A stretch of DNA of 64,000 nucleotides from Chlorops oryzae (GCA_020466095.1 CM035808.1:44675793-44739792), one strand, 5' to 3'; shown: positions 1 through 11,115, counted from the stretch's first letter. Made by a program: numbers and translations. Notes: generated from the letters alone by a model not told the origin.

Positions 1-45
1 TTACCGGATACAATATTATCTGTAAAAAAAAGTACAGCAATGATA

Positions 46-200
46 TTAAACCTTCCTTCTTTTACTGAAATCGTTATACAGACCCACACGTGACTGAGTC
101 AATCCGCCAAATAAAGCATCCACTTTACCGATTGGCACACTATCAACAATTTGTATTTTTTCTCCATCACCAATGGGGCTGCTTCCGGTTGTCACATCAC
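46..200 (-). CDS. Last exon of the repeat-protein gene
   Basis: Acceptor AAAATCACAG, then 155 bp ending in TAA. The incoming phase 1 fits exactly the GTATGT donor at 591. It encodes about 51 residues: DVTTGSSPIGDGEKIQIVD, then a segment with DALFGGLTQSRVGLY, ending SKRRKV. The matching phase and open frame support it as the C-terminal exon. A cryptic donor (GTAAAA near 62) could extend the gene beyond the window edge. Confidence 0.55.
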
Positions 201-591
201 CTGTGATTTTCAAAGATTAGATTTCATTAAATGTAGTAAAATGAACGGCTTAATAGATATTTGAGACAACTTTCCAATGTCCAAGCTTTGTTGTTTCGCT
301 ATATTAAATAGAGTTACGCTACAGATATTTTAAAAATATTTGAACTATATCCTGTACCTAAATATTTTCAGGCCGTATCGTGTACATAAGAAATGTCGAT
401 TTTTTCAACTCGCAATATAATAAGCTACGTAAATTCATCTTCTCATAAAAAATCACACTATGCTTCAGAAAGTATAGGGTAATTTAATGCTGGAAAATGC
501 TGCTAAAAGTGCATGTCCATGAATGCACTCTACCTTGATAGAACCTTACACTACACTAGGAATCCAACTTTCGTAAAATATTTCAACATAC
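201..591 (-). other. Last intron of the repeat-protein gene
   Basis: 391 bp of AT-rich sequence between the GTATGT donor of the repeat exon and the AAAATCACAG acceptor of the last exon. Nothing else is seen in it. Confidence 0.5.
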
Positions 592-3500
592 CTCTTTCTA
601 TTCCGTGACCAGCAAGAGCAATATTGTCATTATTATGGTTTTCAAATGAAACCTCAGATTGATTTATTGTATGAGTACTTTCACCCTCAGCCACCTCTAT
701 TCCCTTATCACCAAGAGTCTCAGATATGAGATTAAAAGTTGGTTCTACGACCCCATTGGTTTTAGCTGGAACTTGAATCTGTTCCGACATTCCAGGTACT
801 TCGACTACAGCATATGCTGCTTTATTGTCATCTTTGACATTGCTTTCACTGGATGGGACTTCAGATTGTTGTTCGTCCTCAATGGCAGCAGCTGTTTCAT
901 CAACTGATTTATAACCATCAAGAGCATCTGATGCAACCAGCCCACTGTATTTATTTTCTGAAACTTTTTCTTCGTTTTGTTGAACATTTCCCTCAACAGC
1001 AGCTATTGCTACAGACTTTCCAAAGCTTTGACGTGATGAAGCTTCTCCTTTCTGCTCATTTTGAGCAACTGAAATTGCTGATTCCACTGCATTTGCTGCT
1101 TCAACGACATTGTTTGCAGATTTTGCTACGTTCTCAGCAGCGATATTTTCCACAACCGCGGAAATGATATTTGAATCGTTTTCACCAAAGTTATCATAAG
1201 ACGCTACGAGGTTTCCAGTGACAGCAGGTTCTTTAGAATCCACTACTAGGCTTTCACTGGAAGGAACCTGAACTTGTTTGTCATCACCAATGGCAGCTGC
1301 TGTTGCATGAGTTGCTATCTCATCTTCAAGAACATCTGAAGAAATCTGCCCACTGCTTTTATTTTCTTCAACAATGGCTTCGTTTTGTTGAACATTTCCA
1401 GCAACAGCAGCTCCTGCTGCAGAGTTTTGAGAAATTTGACTTGAAGAAGCTTCTCCTTTCTGCTCATTTTGAGCAAAAGAAATTGCTGACTCCACTGCAT
1501 TTGATGCTTCAACGACATTGTTTACAGATTGTGCTACGTTCTCAGCGGCAATATTTTCCACAACCGCGGATATGATATTTGAATCGTTTTCACCAACGTT
1601 ATCATAAGACGCTACGAGGTTTCCAGCGACAGCAGGTTCTTTAGAATCCACTACTAGGCTTTCACTAGAAGGAACCTGAACTTGTCTGTCATCACCAATG
1701 GCAGCTGCTGTTTCATGAGTTGCTATCTCACCTTCAAGAACATCTGACGAAACGTGCCCTTTGTTTTTATTTTCTTCAACATTGCCTTCGTTTTGTTGAA
1801 CATTTCCAACAACAGCAGCTCCTGCTGCAGAATTTTCAGAACTTTGACTTGACCAAGCTTCTCCTTTCTGCTCATTTTGGGCATAAGAAATTGCTGATTC
1901 CACTGCATTTGCTGCTTCAACGACATTGTTTACAGATTGTGCTACGTTCTCAGCGGCAATATTTTCCACAACCGCGGATATGATATTTGAATCGTTTTCA
2001 CCAACGTTATCATAAGACGCTACGAGGTTTCCAGCGACAGCAGGTTCTTTAGAATCCACTACTAGGCTTTCACTAGAAGGAACCTGAACTTGTCTGTCAT
2101 CACCAATGGCAGCTACTATTTCATGAGTTGCTATCTCACCTTCAAGAACATCTGACGAAACCTGCCCTTTGTTTTTACTTTCTTCAACATTGCCTTCGTT
2201 TTGTTGAACATTTCCAACAACAGCAGCTCCTGCTGCAGAATTTTCAGAACTTTGACTTGACCAAGCTTCTCCTTTCTGCTCATTTTGGCATAAGAAATTG
2301 CTGATTCCACTGCATTTGCTGCTTCAACGACATTGTTTACAGATTGTGCTACGTTTTCAGCAGCGATATTTTCCACAACCGCGGATATGATATTTGAATC
2401 GTTTTCACCAACGTTATCATAAGACGCTACGAGGTTTCCAGCGACAGCAGGTTCTTTAGAATCCACTACTAGGCTTTCACTAGAAGGAACCTGAACTTGT
2501 CTGTCATCACCAATGGCAGCTGCTGTTTCATGAGTTGCTATCTCACCTTCAAGAACATCTGACGAAACCTGCCCTTTGTTTTTATTTTCTTCAACATTGC
2601 CTTCGTTTTGTTGAACATTTCCAACAACAGCAGCTCCTGCTGCAGAATTTTCAGAACTTTGACTTGACCAAGCTTCTCCTTTCTGCTCATTTTGGGCATA
2701 AGAAATTGCTGATTCCACTGCATTTGCTGCTTCAACGACATTGTTTACAGATTGTGCTACGTTCTCAGCAGCGATATTTTCCACAACCGCGGATATGATA
2801 TTTGAATCGTTTTCACCAACGTTATCATAAGACGCTACGAGGTTTCCAGCGACAGCAGGTTCTTTAGAATCCACTACTAGGCTTTCACTAGAAGGAACCT
2901 GAACTTGTCTGGCATCACCAATGGCAGCTGCTGTTTCATGAGTTGATATCTCACCTTCAAGAACATCTGACGAAACCTGCCCTTTGTTTTTATTTTCTTC
3001 AACATTGCCTTCGTTTTGTTGAACATTTCCAACAACAGCAGCTCCTGCTGCAGAATTTTCAGAACTTTGACTTGACCAAGCTTCTCCTTTCTGCTCATTT
3101 TGGGCATAAGAAATTGCTGATTCCACTGCATTTGCTGCTTCAACGACATTGTTTACAGATTGTGCTACGTTCTCAGCAGCGATATTTTCCACAACCGCGG
3201 ATATGATATTTGAATCGTTTTCACCAACGTTATCATAAGACGCTACGAGGTTTCCAGCGACAGCAGGTTCTTTAGAATCCACTACTAGGCTTTCACTAGA
3301 AGGAACCTGAACTTGTCTGTCATCACCAATGGCAGCTGCTGTTTCATGAGTTGATATCTCACCTTCAAGAACATCTGACGAAACCTGCCCTTTGTTTTTA
3401 TTTTCTTCAACATTGCCTTCGTTTTGTTGAACATTTCCAACAACAGCAGCTCCTGCTGCAGAATTTTCAGAACTTTGACTTGACCAAGCTTCTCCTTTCT

Positions 3501-6500
3501 GCTCATTTTGGGCATAAGAAATTGCTGATTCCACTGCATTTGCTGCCTCAACGACATTGTTTACAGATTGTGCTACGTTTTCAGCAGCGATATTTTCCAC
3601 AACCGCGGATATGATATTTGAATCGTTTTCACCAACGTTATCATAAGACGCTACGAGGTTTCCAGCGACAGCAGGTTCTTTAGAATCCACTACTAGGCTT
3701 TCACTAGAAGGAACCTGAACTTGTCTGGCATCACCAATGGCAGCTGCTGTTTCATGAGTTGATATCTCACCTTCAAGAACATCTGACGAAACCTGCCCTT
3801 TGTTTTTATTTTCTTCAACATTGCCTTCGTTTTGTTGAACATTTCCAACAACAGCAGCTCCTGCTGCAGAATTTTCAGAACTTTGACTTGACCAAGCTTC
3901 TCCTTTCTGCTCATTTTGGCATAAGAAATTGCTGATTCCACTGCATTTGCTGCTTCAACGACATTGTTTACAGATTGTGCTACGTTTCAGCAGCGATATT
4001 TTCCACAACCGCGGATATGATATTTGAATCGTTTTCACCAACGTTATCATAAGACGCTACGAGGTTTCCAGCGACAGCAGGTTCTTTAGAATCCACTACT
4101 AGGCTTTCACTAGAAGGAACCTGAACTTGTCTGTCATCACCAATGGCAGCTGCTGTTTCATGAGTTGATATCTCACCTTCAAGAACATCTGACGAAACCT
4201 GCCCTTTGTTTTTATTTTCTTCAACATTGCCTTCGTTTTGTTGAACATTTCCAACAACAGCAGCTCCTGCTGCAGAATTTTCAGAACTTTGACTTGACCA
4301 AGCTTCTCCTTTCTGCTCATTTTGGCATAAGAAATTGCTGATTCCACTGCATTTGCTGCTTCAACGACATTGTTTACAGATTGTGCTACGTTCTCAGCGG
4401 CAATATTTTCCACAACCGCGGATATGATATTTGAATCGTTTTCACCAACGTTATCATAAGACGCTACGAGGTTTCCAGCGACAGCAGGTTCTTTAGAATC
4501 CACTACTAGGCTTTCACTAGAAGGAACCTGAACTTGTCTGTCATCACCAATGGCAGCTGCTGTTTCATGAGTTGCTATCTCACCTTCAAGAACATCTGAC
4601 GAAACCTGCCCTTTGTTTTTATTTTCTTCAACATTGCCTTCGTTTTGTTGAACATTTCCAACAACAGCAGCTCCTGCTGCAGAATTTTCAGAACTTTGAC
4701 TTGACCAAGCTTCTCCTTTCTGCTCATTTTGGCATAAGAAATTGCTGATTCCACTGCATTTGCTGCTTCAACGACATTGTTTACAGATTGTGCTACGTTT
4801 CTCAGCAGGCGATATTTTCCACAACCGCGGATATGATATTTGAATCGTTTTCACCAACGTTATCATAAGACGCTACGAGGTTTCCAGCGACAGCAGGTTC
4901 TTTAGAATCCACTACTAGGCTTTCACTAGAAGGAACCTGAACTTGTCTGTCATCACCAATGGCAGCTGCTGTTTCATGAGTTGATATCTCACCTTCAAGA
5001 ACATCTGACGAAACCTGCCCTTTGTTTTTATTTTCTTCAACATTGCCTTCGTTTTGTTGAACATTTCCAACAACAGCAGCTCCTGCTGCAGAATTTTCAG
5101 AACTTTGACTTGACCAAGCTTCTCCTTTCTGCTCATTTTGGGCATAAGAAATTGCTGATTCCACTGCATTTGCTGCTTCAACGACATTGTTTACAGATTG
5201 TGCTACGTTCTCAGCGGCAATATTTTCCACAACCGCGGATATGATATTTGAATCGTTTTCACCAACGTTATCATAAGACGCTACGAGGTTTCCAGCGACA
5301 GCAGGTTCTTTAGAATCCACTACTAGGCTTTCACTAGAAGGAACCTGAACTTGTCTGTCATCACCAATGGCAGCTGCTGTTTCATGAGTTGCTATCTCAC
5401 CTTCAAGAACATCTGACGAAACCTGCCCTTTGTTTTTATTTTCTTCAACATTGCCTTCGTTTTGTTGAACATTTCCAACAACAGCAGCTCCTGCTGCAGA
5501 ATTTTCAGAACTTTGACTTGACCAAGCTTCTCCTTTCTGCTCATTTTGCGCAGAAGAAATTGCTGATTCCATCGCATTTGCTGCTTCAACGACATTGTTT
5601 GCAGATTGTGCTACGTTCTCAGCAGCGATATTTTCCACAACCGCGGATATGATATTTGAATCGTTTTCACCAACGTTATCATAAGACGCTACGAGGTTTC
5701 CAGCGACAGCAGGTTCTTTAGAATCCACTACTAGGCTTTCACTAGAAGGAACCTGAACTTGTCTGTCATCACCAATGGCAGCTGCTGTTTCATGAGTTGC
5801 TATCTCACCTTCAAGAACATCTGACGAAACCTGCCCTTTGCTTTTATTTTCTTCAACATTGTCTTCGTTTTGTTGAACATTTCCAGCAAAAGTAGCTCCT
5901 GCTACAGAGTATTCAGAACTTTGACTTGATGAAGCTTCTCTTTCTGCTCATTTTGAGCAAACGAAACTCCTGATTCCACTGCGTTTACTGCTTCAACGAC
6001 ATTGTTTGCAGACTGTGCTACGTTGTCAGCAGCGATATTTTCCACAACCGCGGATATGATATTTGAATCGTTTTCACCAACGTTATCATAAGACGCTACG
6101 AGGTTTCCAGCGACAGCAGGTTCTTTAGAATCCACTACTAGGCTTTCACTAGAAGGAACCTGAACTTGTCTGGCATCACCAATGGCAGCTGCTGTTTCAT
6201 GAGTTGATATCTCACCTTCAAGAACATCTGACGAAACCTGCCCTTTGTTTTTATTTTCTTCAACATTGCCTTCGTTTTGTTGAACATTTCCAACAAACAG
6301 CAGCTCCTGCTGCAGAATTTTCAGAACTTTGACTTGACCAAGCTTCTCCTTTCTGCTCATTTTGGCATAAGAAATTGCTGATTCCACTGCATTTGCTGCT
6401 TCAACGACATTGTTTACAGATTGTGCTACGTTCTCAGCGGCGATATTTTCCACAACCGCGGATATGATATTTGAATCGTTTTCACCAACGTTATCATAAG

Positions 6501-8689
6501 ACGCTACGAGGTTTCCAGCGACAGCAGGTTCTTTGAATCCACTACTAGGCTTTCACTAGAAGGAACCTGAACTTGTCTGTCATCACCAATGGCAGCTGCT
6601 GTTTCATGAGTTGATATCTCACCTTCAAGAACATCTGACGAAACCTGCCCTTTGTTTTATTTTCTTCAACATTGCCTTCGTTTTGTTGAACATTTCCAAC
6701 AACAGCAGCTCCTGCTGCAGAATTTTCAGAACTTTGACTTGACCAAGCTTCTCCTTTCTGCTCATTTTGGGCATAAGAAATTGCTGATTCCACTGCATTT
6801 GCTGCTTCAACGACATTGTTTACAGATTGTGCTACGTTCTCAGCGGCAATATTTTCCACAACCGCGGATATGATATTTGAATCGTTTTCACCAACGTTAT
6901 CATAAGACGCTACGAGGTTTCCAGCGACAGCAGGTTCTTTGGAATCCACTACTAGGCTTTCACTAGAAGGAACCTGAACTTGTCTGTCATCACCAATGGC
7001 AGCTGCTGTTTCATGAGTTGCTATCTCACCTTCAAGAACATCTGACGAAACCTGGCCTTTGCTGTTATTTGCTTCAACATTGTCTTCGTTTTGTTGCACA
7101 TTTCCAGCAAAAGTAGCTCCTGCTACAGAGTATTCAGAACTTTGACTTGATGAAGCTTCTCTTTTCTGCTCATTTTGAGCAAACGAAACTGCTGATTCCA
7201 CTGCGTTTACTGCTTCAACGACATTGTTTACAGATTGTGCTACGTTCTCAGCGGCAATATTTTCCACAACCGCGGATATGATATTTGAATCGTTTTCACC
7301 AACGTTATCATAAGACGCTACGAGGTTTCCAGCGACAGCAGGTTCTTTGGAATCCACTACTAGGCTTTCACTAGAAGGAACCTGAACTTGTCTGTCATCA
7401 CCAATGGCAGCTGCTGTTTCATGAGTTGCTATCTCACCTTCAAGAACATCTGACGAAACCTGGCCTTTGCTGTTATTTGCTTCAACATTGTCTTCGTTTT
7501 GTTGAACATTTCCAACAATAGCAGCTCCTGCTGCAGAATTTTCAGAACTTTGACTTGACCAAGCTTCTCCTTTCTGCTCATTTTGGGCATAAGAAATTGC
7601 TGATTCCACTGCATTTGCTGCTTCAACGACATTGTTTACAGATTGTGCTACGTTCTCAGCGGCAATATTTTCCACAACCGCGGATATGATATTTGAATCG
7701 TTTTCACCAACGTTATCATAAGACCCTACGAGGTTTCCAGCGACAGCAGGTTCTTTAGAATCCACTACTAGGCTTTCACTAGAAGGAACCTGAACTTGTC
7801 TGTCATCACCAATGGCAGCTGCTGTTTCATGAGTTGCTATCTCACCTTCAAGAACATCTGACGAAACCTGCCCTTTGTCTGTTATTTTCTTCAACATTGC
7901 CTTCGTTTTGTTGAACATTTCCAACAATAGCAGCTCCTGCTGCAGAATTTTCAGAACTTTGACTTGACCAAGCTTCTCCTTTCTGCTCATTTTGGGCATA
8001 AGAAATTGCTGATTCCACTGCATTTGCTGCTTCAACGACATTGTTTACAGATTGTGCTACGTTCTCAGCGGCAATATTTTCCACAACCGCGGATATGATA
8101 TTTGAATCGTTTTCACCAACGTTATCATAAGACGCTACGAGGTTTCCAGCGACAGCAGGTTCTTTAGAATCCACTACTAGGCTTTCAGTAGAAGGAACCT
8201 GAACTTGTCTGTCATCACCAATGGTAGCTGCTGTTTCATGAGTTGCTATCTCACCTTCAAGAGCATCTGACGAAACCCTGCCCTTTGTTTTTGTTTTCTT
8301 CAACATTGCCTTCGTTTTGTTGAACATTTCCAACAACAGCAGCTCCTGCTGCAGAGTTTTTAGGACTTTTGCTTGATGAAGCTTGTCCTTTCTGCTCATT
8401 TTGAGCAAGAGATATTCCTGATTCGACTGCATTTGCTGCTTCAACGACGTTGTTTACAGACTGTGCTGCGTTCTCAGCAGCAATACTTTCTACAATCTGG
8501 GATATGATATTTGACTCGCTTTTCCACCAACTGTATATGAAGACGTATGACGCTTTCTCAGTCGACTAGCAGGTTACTTTAGAATCACTACTAGGCTTTC
8601 CTGAGAAGGAACCGAGCTTGTCTGCTCAAAGCGCTGTGTTTCATTGATTGCTATCCACCAAGATCACTGACGAAAGCTTTGTGTCTTTT
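592..8689 (-). CDS. Giant repeat exon: acidic 136-residue tandem units (frameshifted in this sequence)
   Basis: A single exon-like block made almost wholly of 408-bp units. Each unit encodes 136 residues rich in A, N, V, E and S, with no cysteine and almost no proline. It has a helix-prone stretch (NVAQSVNNVVEAANAVESAI) and one N-glycosylation sequon (NDS). The frame is open from 2059 to 592, where it ends in non-repeat sequence (TFNLISETLGDKGIEVAEGE) and a GTATGT donor in phase 1. It is also open over most of 2287-3690, 4802-5728 and 6750-7870. Single-base indels break it near 2287, 3917, 3986, 4324, 4732, 4800 (two), 5939, 6294, 6361, 6532, 6654, 7876 and 8276. Upstream of about 8530 the unit is heavily degraded with stops. 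It probably encodes the repetitive tail of the secreted lectin-domain protein. It resembles silk, glue or mucin-like matrix proteins only in composition, so no function is asserted. Confidence 0.6.
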
Positions 8690-8690
8690 C
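820..8690 (-). repeat. Tandem array of about 18 units of 408 bp
   Basis: The marker CACTACTAGGCTTTCACT recurs near 1243, 1651, 2059, 2467, 2875, 3283, 3691, 4099, 4506, 4912, 5320, 5728, 6136, 6541, 6950, 7356, 7766 and 8174, with degraded versions near 845 and 8591. Spacing is 408 bp except for units carrying indels. Central units are nearly identical, while the outer ones (820-1240 and beyond 8180) are clearly diverged. That is the pattern of unequal exchange or gene conversion. A variant unit (CAGCAAAAGTAGCTCCTG, with changes to its neighbours) occurs at about 5880 and again at about 7100, three units apart. Confidence 0.95.
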
Positions 8691-8779
8691 ATTAAGGAAT
8701 TCTTCTTTTGACATTTCCAAATCAATTGGTCTGTACAGAGTAATGTGCAGATTTGATTGATGAACTTCCTGATCTGCTC
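8690..8779 (-). pseudogene. Degenerate fourth module (D) running into the repeat exon
   Basis: From acceptor GCCAAG the sequence follows the short Ser-rich exons (GATCAGGAAG...CTCTG). It then continues through a stretch matching the intron of modules B and C up to AATGAAAAG, where the repeat exon appears to begin. The GTAAGA donor has become GTACAG. Confidence 0.35.
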
Positions 8780-8857
8780 CTTGGCAACTGAAACTACTAT
8801 ATCAATGTTTTGCTTAAGACTTTTTAAGATTCTACGTGTTAGCCAAACGAACTTCAC

Positions 8858-8980
8858 CACTGCTAGCTCCACTGACACTGCTTCCATCCGTTTGAAGGTT
8901 TGATCCAGAGATTGTCTGTAAGGCTGATGTTTCTTGTGAGCCACCAGCGACATTACTGTGTGAGCTAAATAATTGTGCCC
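8858..8980 (-). CDS. Ser/Gly-rich exon (module C, second exon)
   Basis: 123 bp, acceptor ATGAAACCAG, phase 1 at both ends. Encodes 41 residues including TSALQTISGSNLQTDGSSVS. It is the intact version of the frameshifted exon at 9558-9679. The donor is GTGAAG where the paralogue has GTAAGT, so it is weakened. Confidence 0.5.
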
Positions 8981-9056
8981 CTGGTTTCATTAAGAAAGGA
9001 TGATAAATTCCTTCTTTTATTCAATGTTAACATTGATATCTTTGTTGGGATCTTAC

Positions 9057-9102
9057 ACAGAGCTAATGCAGAAAGATTCTGAAGAGCTACTCCTGATTGC
9101 TC
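9057..9102 (-). pseudogene. Decayed short Ser-rich exon (module C, first exon)
   Basis: Clear paralogue of 9438-9479 but 46 bp instead of 42, so it leaves phase 2. Extra bases lie near its donor (CTCTGTGTAAGA against CTCTGGTAAGA). Confidence 0.4.
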
Positions 9103-9209
9103 CTTTAATGAAATACAGAAATGCTGTGACTATTTTCTTACAACAATTAGAAATCTACAGATTGGCCGTTCAGCAGCAAATTGACTTACCACTGAATAAT
9201 TTGACTTAC

Positions 9210-9367
9210 CAACTGTTTCCATAAACCTCTTCCTTAGAACAGGTTGACTTTCCAATAGTTGTCTGCGAGCCTGATTTCCCTGTGATTGCTGACCTGTTCA
9301 ATCTATTACCGTTGCAGAATCTGCGAAGCCTTGTTCCTTTCAGCATTCCTCTTTGTGAATTGTGCCC
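9210..9367 (-). pseudogene. Broken second part of module B
   Basis: The acceptor at 9367 (ATGAAACCAG) and the first few codons match the paralogous exon at 8980. The reading frame then meets a TAA near 9308, and every donor leaves the wrong phase (58 or 74 bp). A further open piece at 9210-9279 (SGSQTTIGKSTCSKEE) has an AG acceptor and a donor that is duplicated in tandem (TTGACTTACC twice, 9181-9210). It is also out of phase. It looks like a decayed or misassembled copy. Confidence 0.4.
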
Positions 9368-9437
9368 CTGGTTTCATTAAGGATAAAAATTCTTCTTTAT
9401 ATTCCATTTTAAATTATATATTTTTTGGGGATCTTAC

Positions 9438-9479
9438 CAGAGCTAATGGCAGATTCTGATGAGCTGCTTCCTGATTGCC
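9438..9479 (-). CDS. Short Ser-rich exon (module B, first exon)
   Basis: 42 bp, acceptor GTGGAAG, donor GTAAGA, phase 1 at both ends. Encodes QSGSSSSESAISS. Paralogous to the stretch at 9057-9102. Confidence 0.5.
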
Positions 9480-9557
9480 CTTCCACTGAAACTACTAAAA
9501 TAATGTGGCTGTTTTAAAAAAAACTCTATCAGATCGCGTTAGCCAAATCGAACTTAC

Positions 9558-9679
9558 CACTGCTAGATCCACTAACACTGCTTCCATCCAATTGAATGTT
9601 TGATCCAGAGGTTGTCTGTGAGGCTGATGTTTTTGTGAGCCACCAGAGCCATTACTATGAGAGCCAGATGATTGCGCTC
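9558..9679 (-). CDS. Ser/Gly-rich exon with a 1-base deletion (module A, second exon)
   Basis: Acceptor AAAAACTAG and donor GTAAGT. The length is 122 bp against 123 bp for its paralogue at 8858-8980. The missing base lies near 9640, where GTTTTTG replaces GTTTCTTG. The deletion throws the second half out of frame. Before it the exon encodes AQSSGSHSNGSGGSQ, and after it a SGSNIQLDGSSVSG-like segment in another frame. Confidence 0.5.
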
Positions 9680-9754
9680 CTAGTTTTTGGGAAGAAACAA
9701 TGATAGTTCGTCTTTATATTCCGTGTTATACGATATCTGTGGTAGGGATCTTAC

Positions 9755-9787
9755 CAGAGTTGATGAAAGATGACGAAGAAGCACTAC
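9755..9787 (-). CDS. Short Ser-rich exon (module A, first exon)
   Basis: 33 bp, acceptor GATACTCAG, donor GTAAGA, phase 1 at both ends. Encodes SASSSSFINS. Its end and the following intron start resemble the exon at 9438-9479, marking it as a paralogous exon of a repeated two-exon module. Confidence 0.55.
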
Positions 9788-9872
9788 CTGAGTATCGTTT
9801 ATAATAAAGAAGGGAAAATGTGACGCACTTCATAATAAATTGCTCTAAGCAGTAGTTAGAAATCGTACGTAC

Positions 9873-9995
9873 CTTGGCCGTAACCACCAGAATTGGTTCC
9901 GCTGAAGTGAACTTTTGACTTAGAAGCGGTGTGTCCAGTTAAAACTTCCTTGGAACTGCTGTGACTATGGTTTAATGTTATTTTGGACTGTTTTG
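9873..9995 (-). CDS. Phase-1 exon, Ser/Gly/Lys-rich
   Basis: 123 bp from acceptor AAAAAAG to donor GTACGT. Encodes 41 residues, including SHSSSKEVLTGHTASKSK and ending SGGYGQ. An alternative acceptor closer in (ACCATAG) would be out of phase, so the upstream one is preferred. Confidence 0.5.
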
Positions 9996-10078
9996 CTTTT
10001 TTAAAATAAATTGCAAAACAATATGTGTTATATATTTTTATTTCACAAAAAACTTTGTCTGTTGATATTAAAAATTAC

Positions 10079-10132
10079 CTGTTTTTCTAGATGACAATAT
10101 GGAATTACTGCTCGAAGAAGTGTGTGCTGAAG
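10079..10132 (-). CDS. Short phase-1 exon, Ser-rich
   Basis: 54 bp, acceptor TTTGACAG, donor GTAATT, phase 1 at both ends. Encodes SAHTSSSSNSILSSRKT. Ser-rich like the exons that follow. Confidence 0.55.
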
Positions 10133-10193
10133 CTGTCAAATGAAAAGAAACAGTCGTCAAAATGGAGATCAGATATCAAGTTTTGGTTCATAC

Positions 10194-10247
10194 CTTGACT
10201 GTAACTATTTCTTCGTAGCCTTGAAATTAAATTTCCTTTTGAGCCAC
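10194..10247 (-). CDS. Short phase-1 exon
   Basis: 54 bp, acceptor CAACTTCTTAG, donor GTATGA, phase 1 at both ends. Encodes GSKGNLISRLRRNSYSQ after a junction glycine. Confidence 0.55.
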
Positions 10248-10355
10248 CTAAGAAGTTGATAGTTTTTTTACAGTTAAAATATTTGAATTATATAATACAA
10301 CTTTACAACATAGAAAACATTGATTTATGAACAGAAACAAATCTAATCTCTATAC

Positions 10356-10458
10356 AAGGCGGTGCCTCCGATGTTTTGTCCAAAATCTTGATTCGCATTT
10401 TGATATATGGAATTGGATTGGATATGTTCTTGCCCTTTTTCATCGTTTTGCAATCGAC
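10356..10458 (-). CDS. Gln/Asn-rich exon with an uncertain 3' end
   Basis: Acceptor TTTAAATAG in phase 1, then an open stretch starting RLQNDEKGQEHIQSNSIY and continuing to GGTAL. The only nearby donor (GTATAG at 10355) leaves phase 2, which does not match the next exon. Either a base is missing or extra here, or the exon is decayed or skipped. Confidence 0.35.
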
Positions 10459-10691
10459 CTATTTAAAAAGCAAAAAAATTTTTAATCCATGATGACGTGA
10501 AACAATTTTCCTTTCGTGTGTTTTTGTTTACACAGCTTTTATTTATCATTATTTGCAACGATACAGCCGCCGACGGAACTAGTGCTTCGTCTGTTTCTTT
10601 GTAGGGAAACTTGAACATAATGTTTATCTTGAAATTGTCCAAATGAAACAAAAGCTATCTTGAATAAAGTTTGAATTTCTAGGCCTGTTAC

Positions 10692-10742
10692 TATTTTCAA
10701 AACTACTCAATGAACCACAAGCCCATTGACTCAAGCGGTTGC
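10692..10742 (-). CDS. Short phase-1 exon
   Basis: 51 bp, acceptor TTTAAAG, donor GTAACA (weak). Encodes NRLSQWACGSLSSFEN, phase 1 to 1. It contains the only cysteine I see in the short exons of the main chain outside the lectin domain. Confidence 0.4.
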
Positions 10743-10804
10743 CTTTAAATAAGATTTTAATTGAGAAAATATTTTTGTTTTAATTTCTTATTAAAACGCT
10801 TAAC

Positions 10805-10834
10805 TAACCATGGTGCCAGCTTTTGCCGAATTGG
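10805..10834 (-). CDS. Possible 30-bp micro-exon
   Basis: Acceptor ACCAAG and donor GTTAAG give a 30-bp phase-1 exon encoding NSAKAGTMV. A better-looking donor 4 bp upstream (GTTAGT) would break the phase. Both splice sites are weak, so this is tentative. Confidence 0.25.
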
Positions 10835-10921
10835 CTTGGTTTGCATAGTTAGTACCGATTTATACAAATTATTTCGTGAGAATTGAAATATGTTTTATAA
10901 ATTAACTATTATCGTACTCAC

Positions 10922-11053
10922 CATAATAGTACCACCGACCTTTTCCACCATCTGTAAGTGATCTATTAAAATCAATCATAAAATTAAGGCCACCCCATAG
11001 CTTACCATTACCATATCTGCTGTTTCTCGAATAGCCTTGATGTTCCAAATTAC
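10922..11053 (-). CDS. Phase-1 exon, Gly/Asn/Tyr-rich
   Basis: 132 bp with acceptor ATATTAG and consensus donor GTGAGT, phase 1 at both ends. It encodes 44 residues rich in G, N, R and Y (for example SRNSRYGNGKLWGGLNF) ending in GRWYYYG. The composition suits an extracellular structural protein; that is inference. Confidence 0.6.
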
Positions 11054-11115
11054 CTAATATTTTTTTTAAAAACAAATTGTGCTGAAAATTCCATATTAAA
11101 AAGTTCAAAATTCAC

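Noticed and set aside
853..5652. Repeated plus-strand open frames of about 87 codons across the 408-bp array
   Set aside because: They recur once per unit because the unit recurs. They are the antisense of the coding frame, have biased Leu/Gln/His composition and no independent start or splice context.
2538..8041. Minus-strand frames ending in a Lys/Leu/Met-rich segment (KMSRKEKLGQ...)
   Set aside because: This is the +1 frame of the repeat entered after single-base indels, not a second protein.
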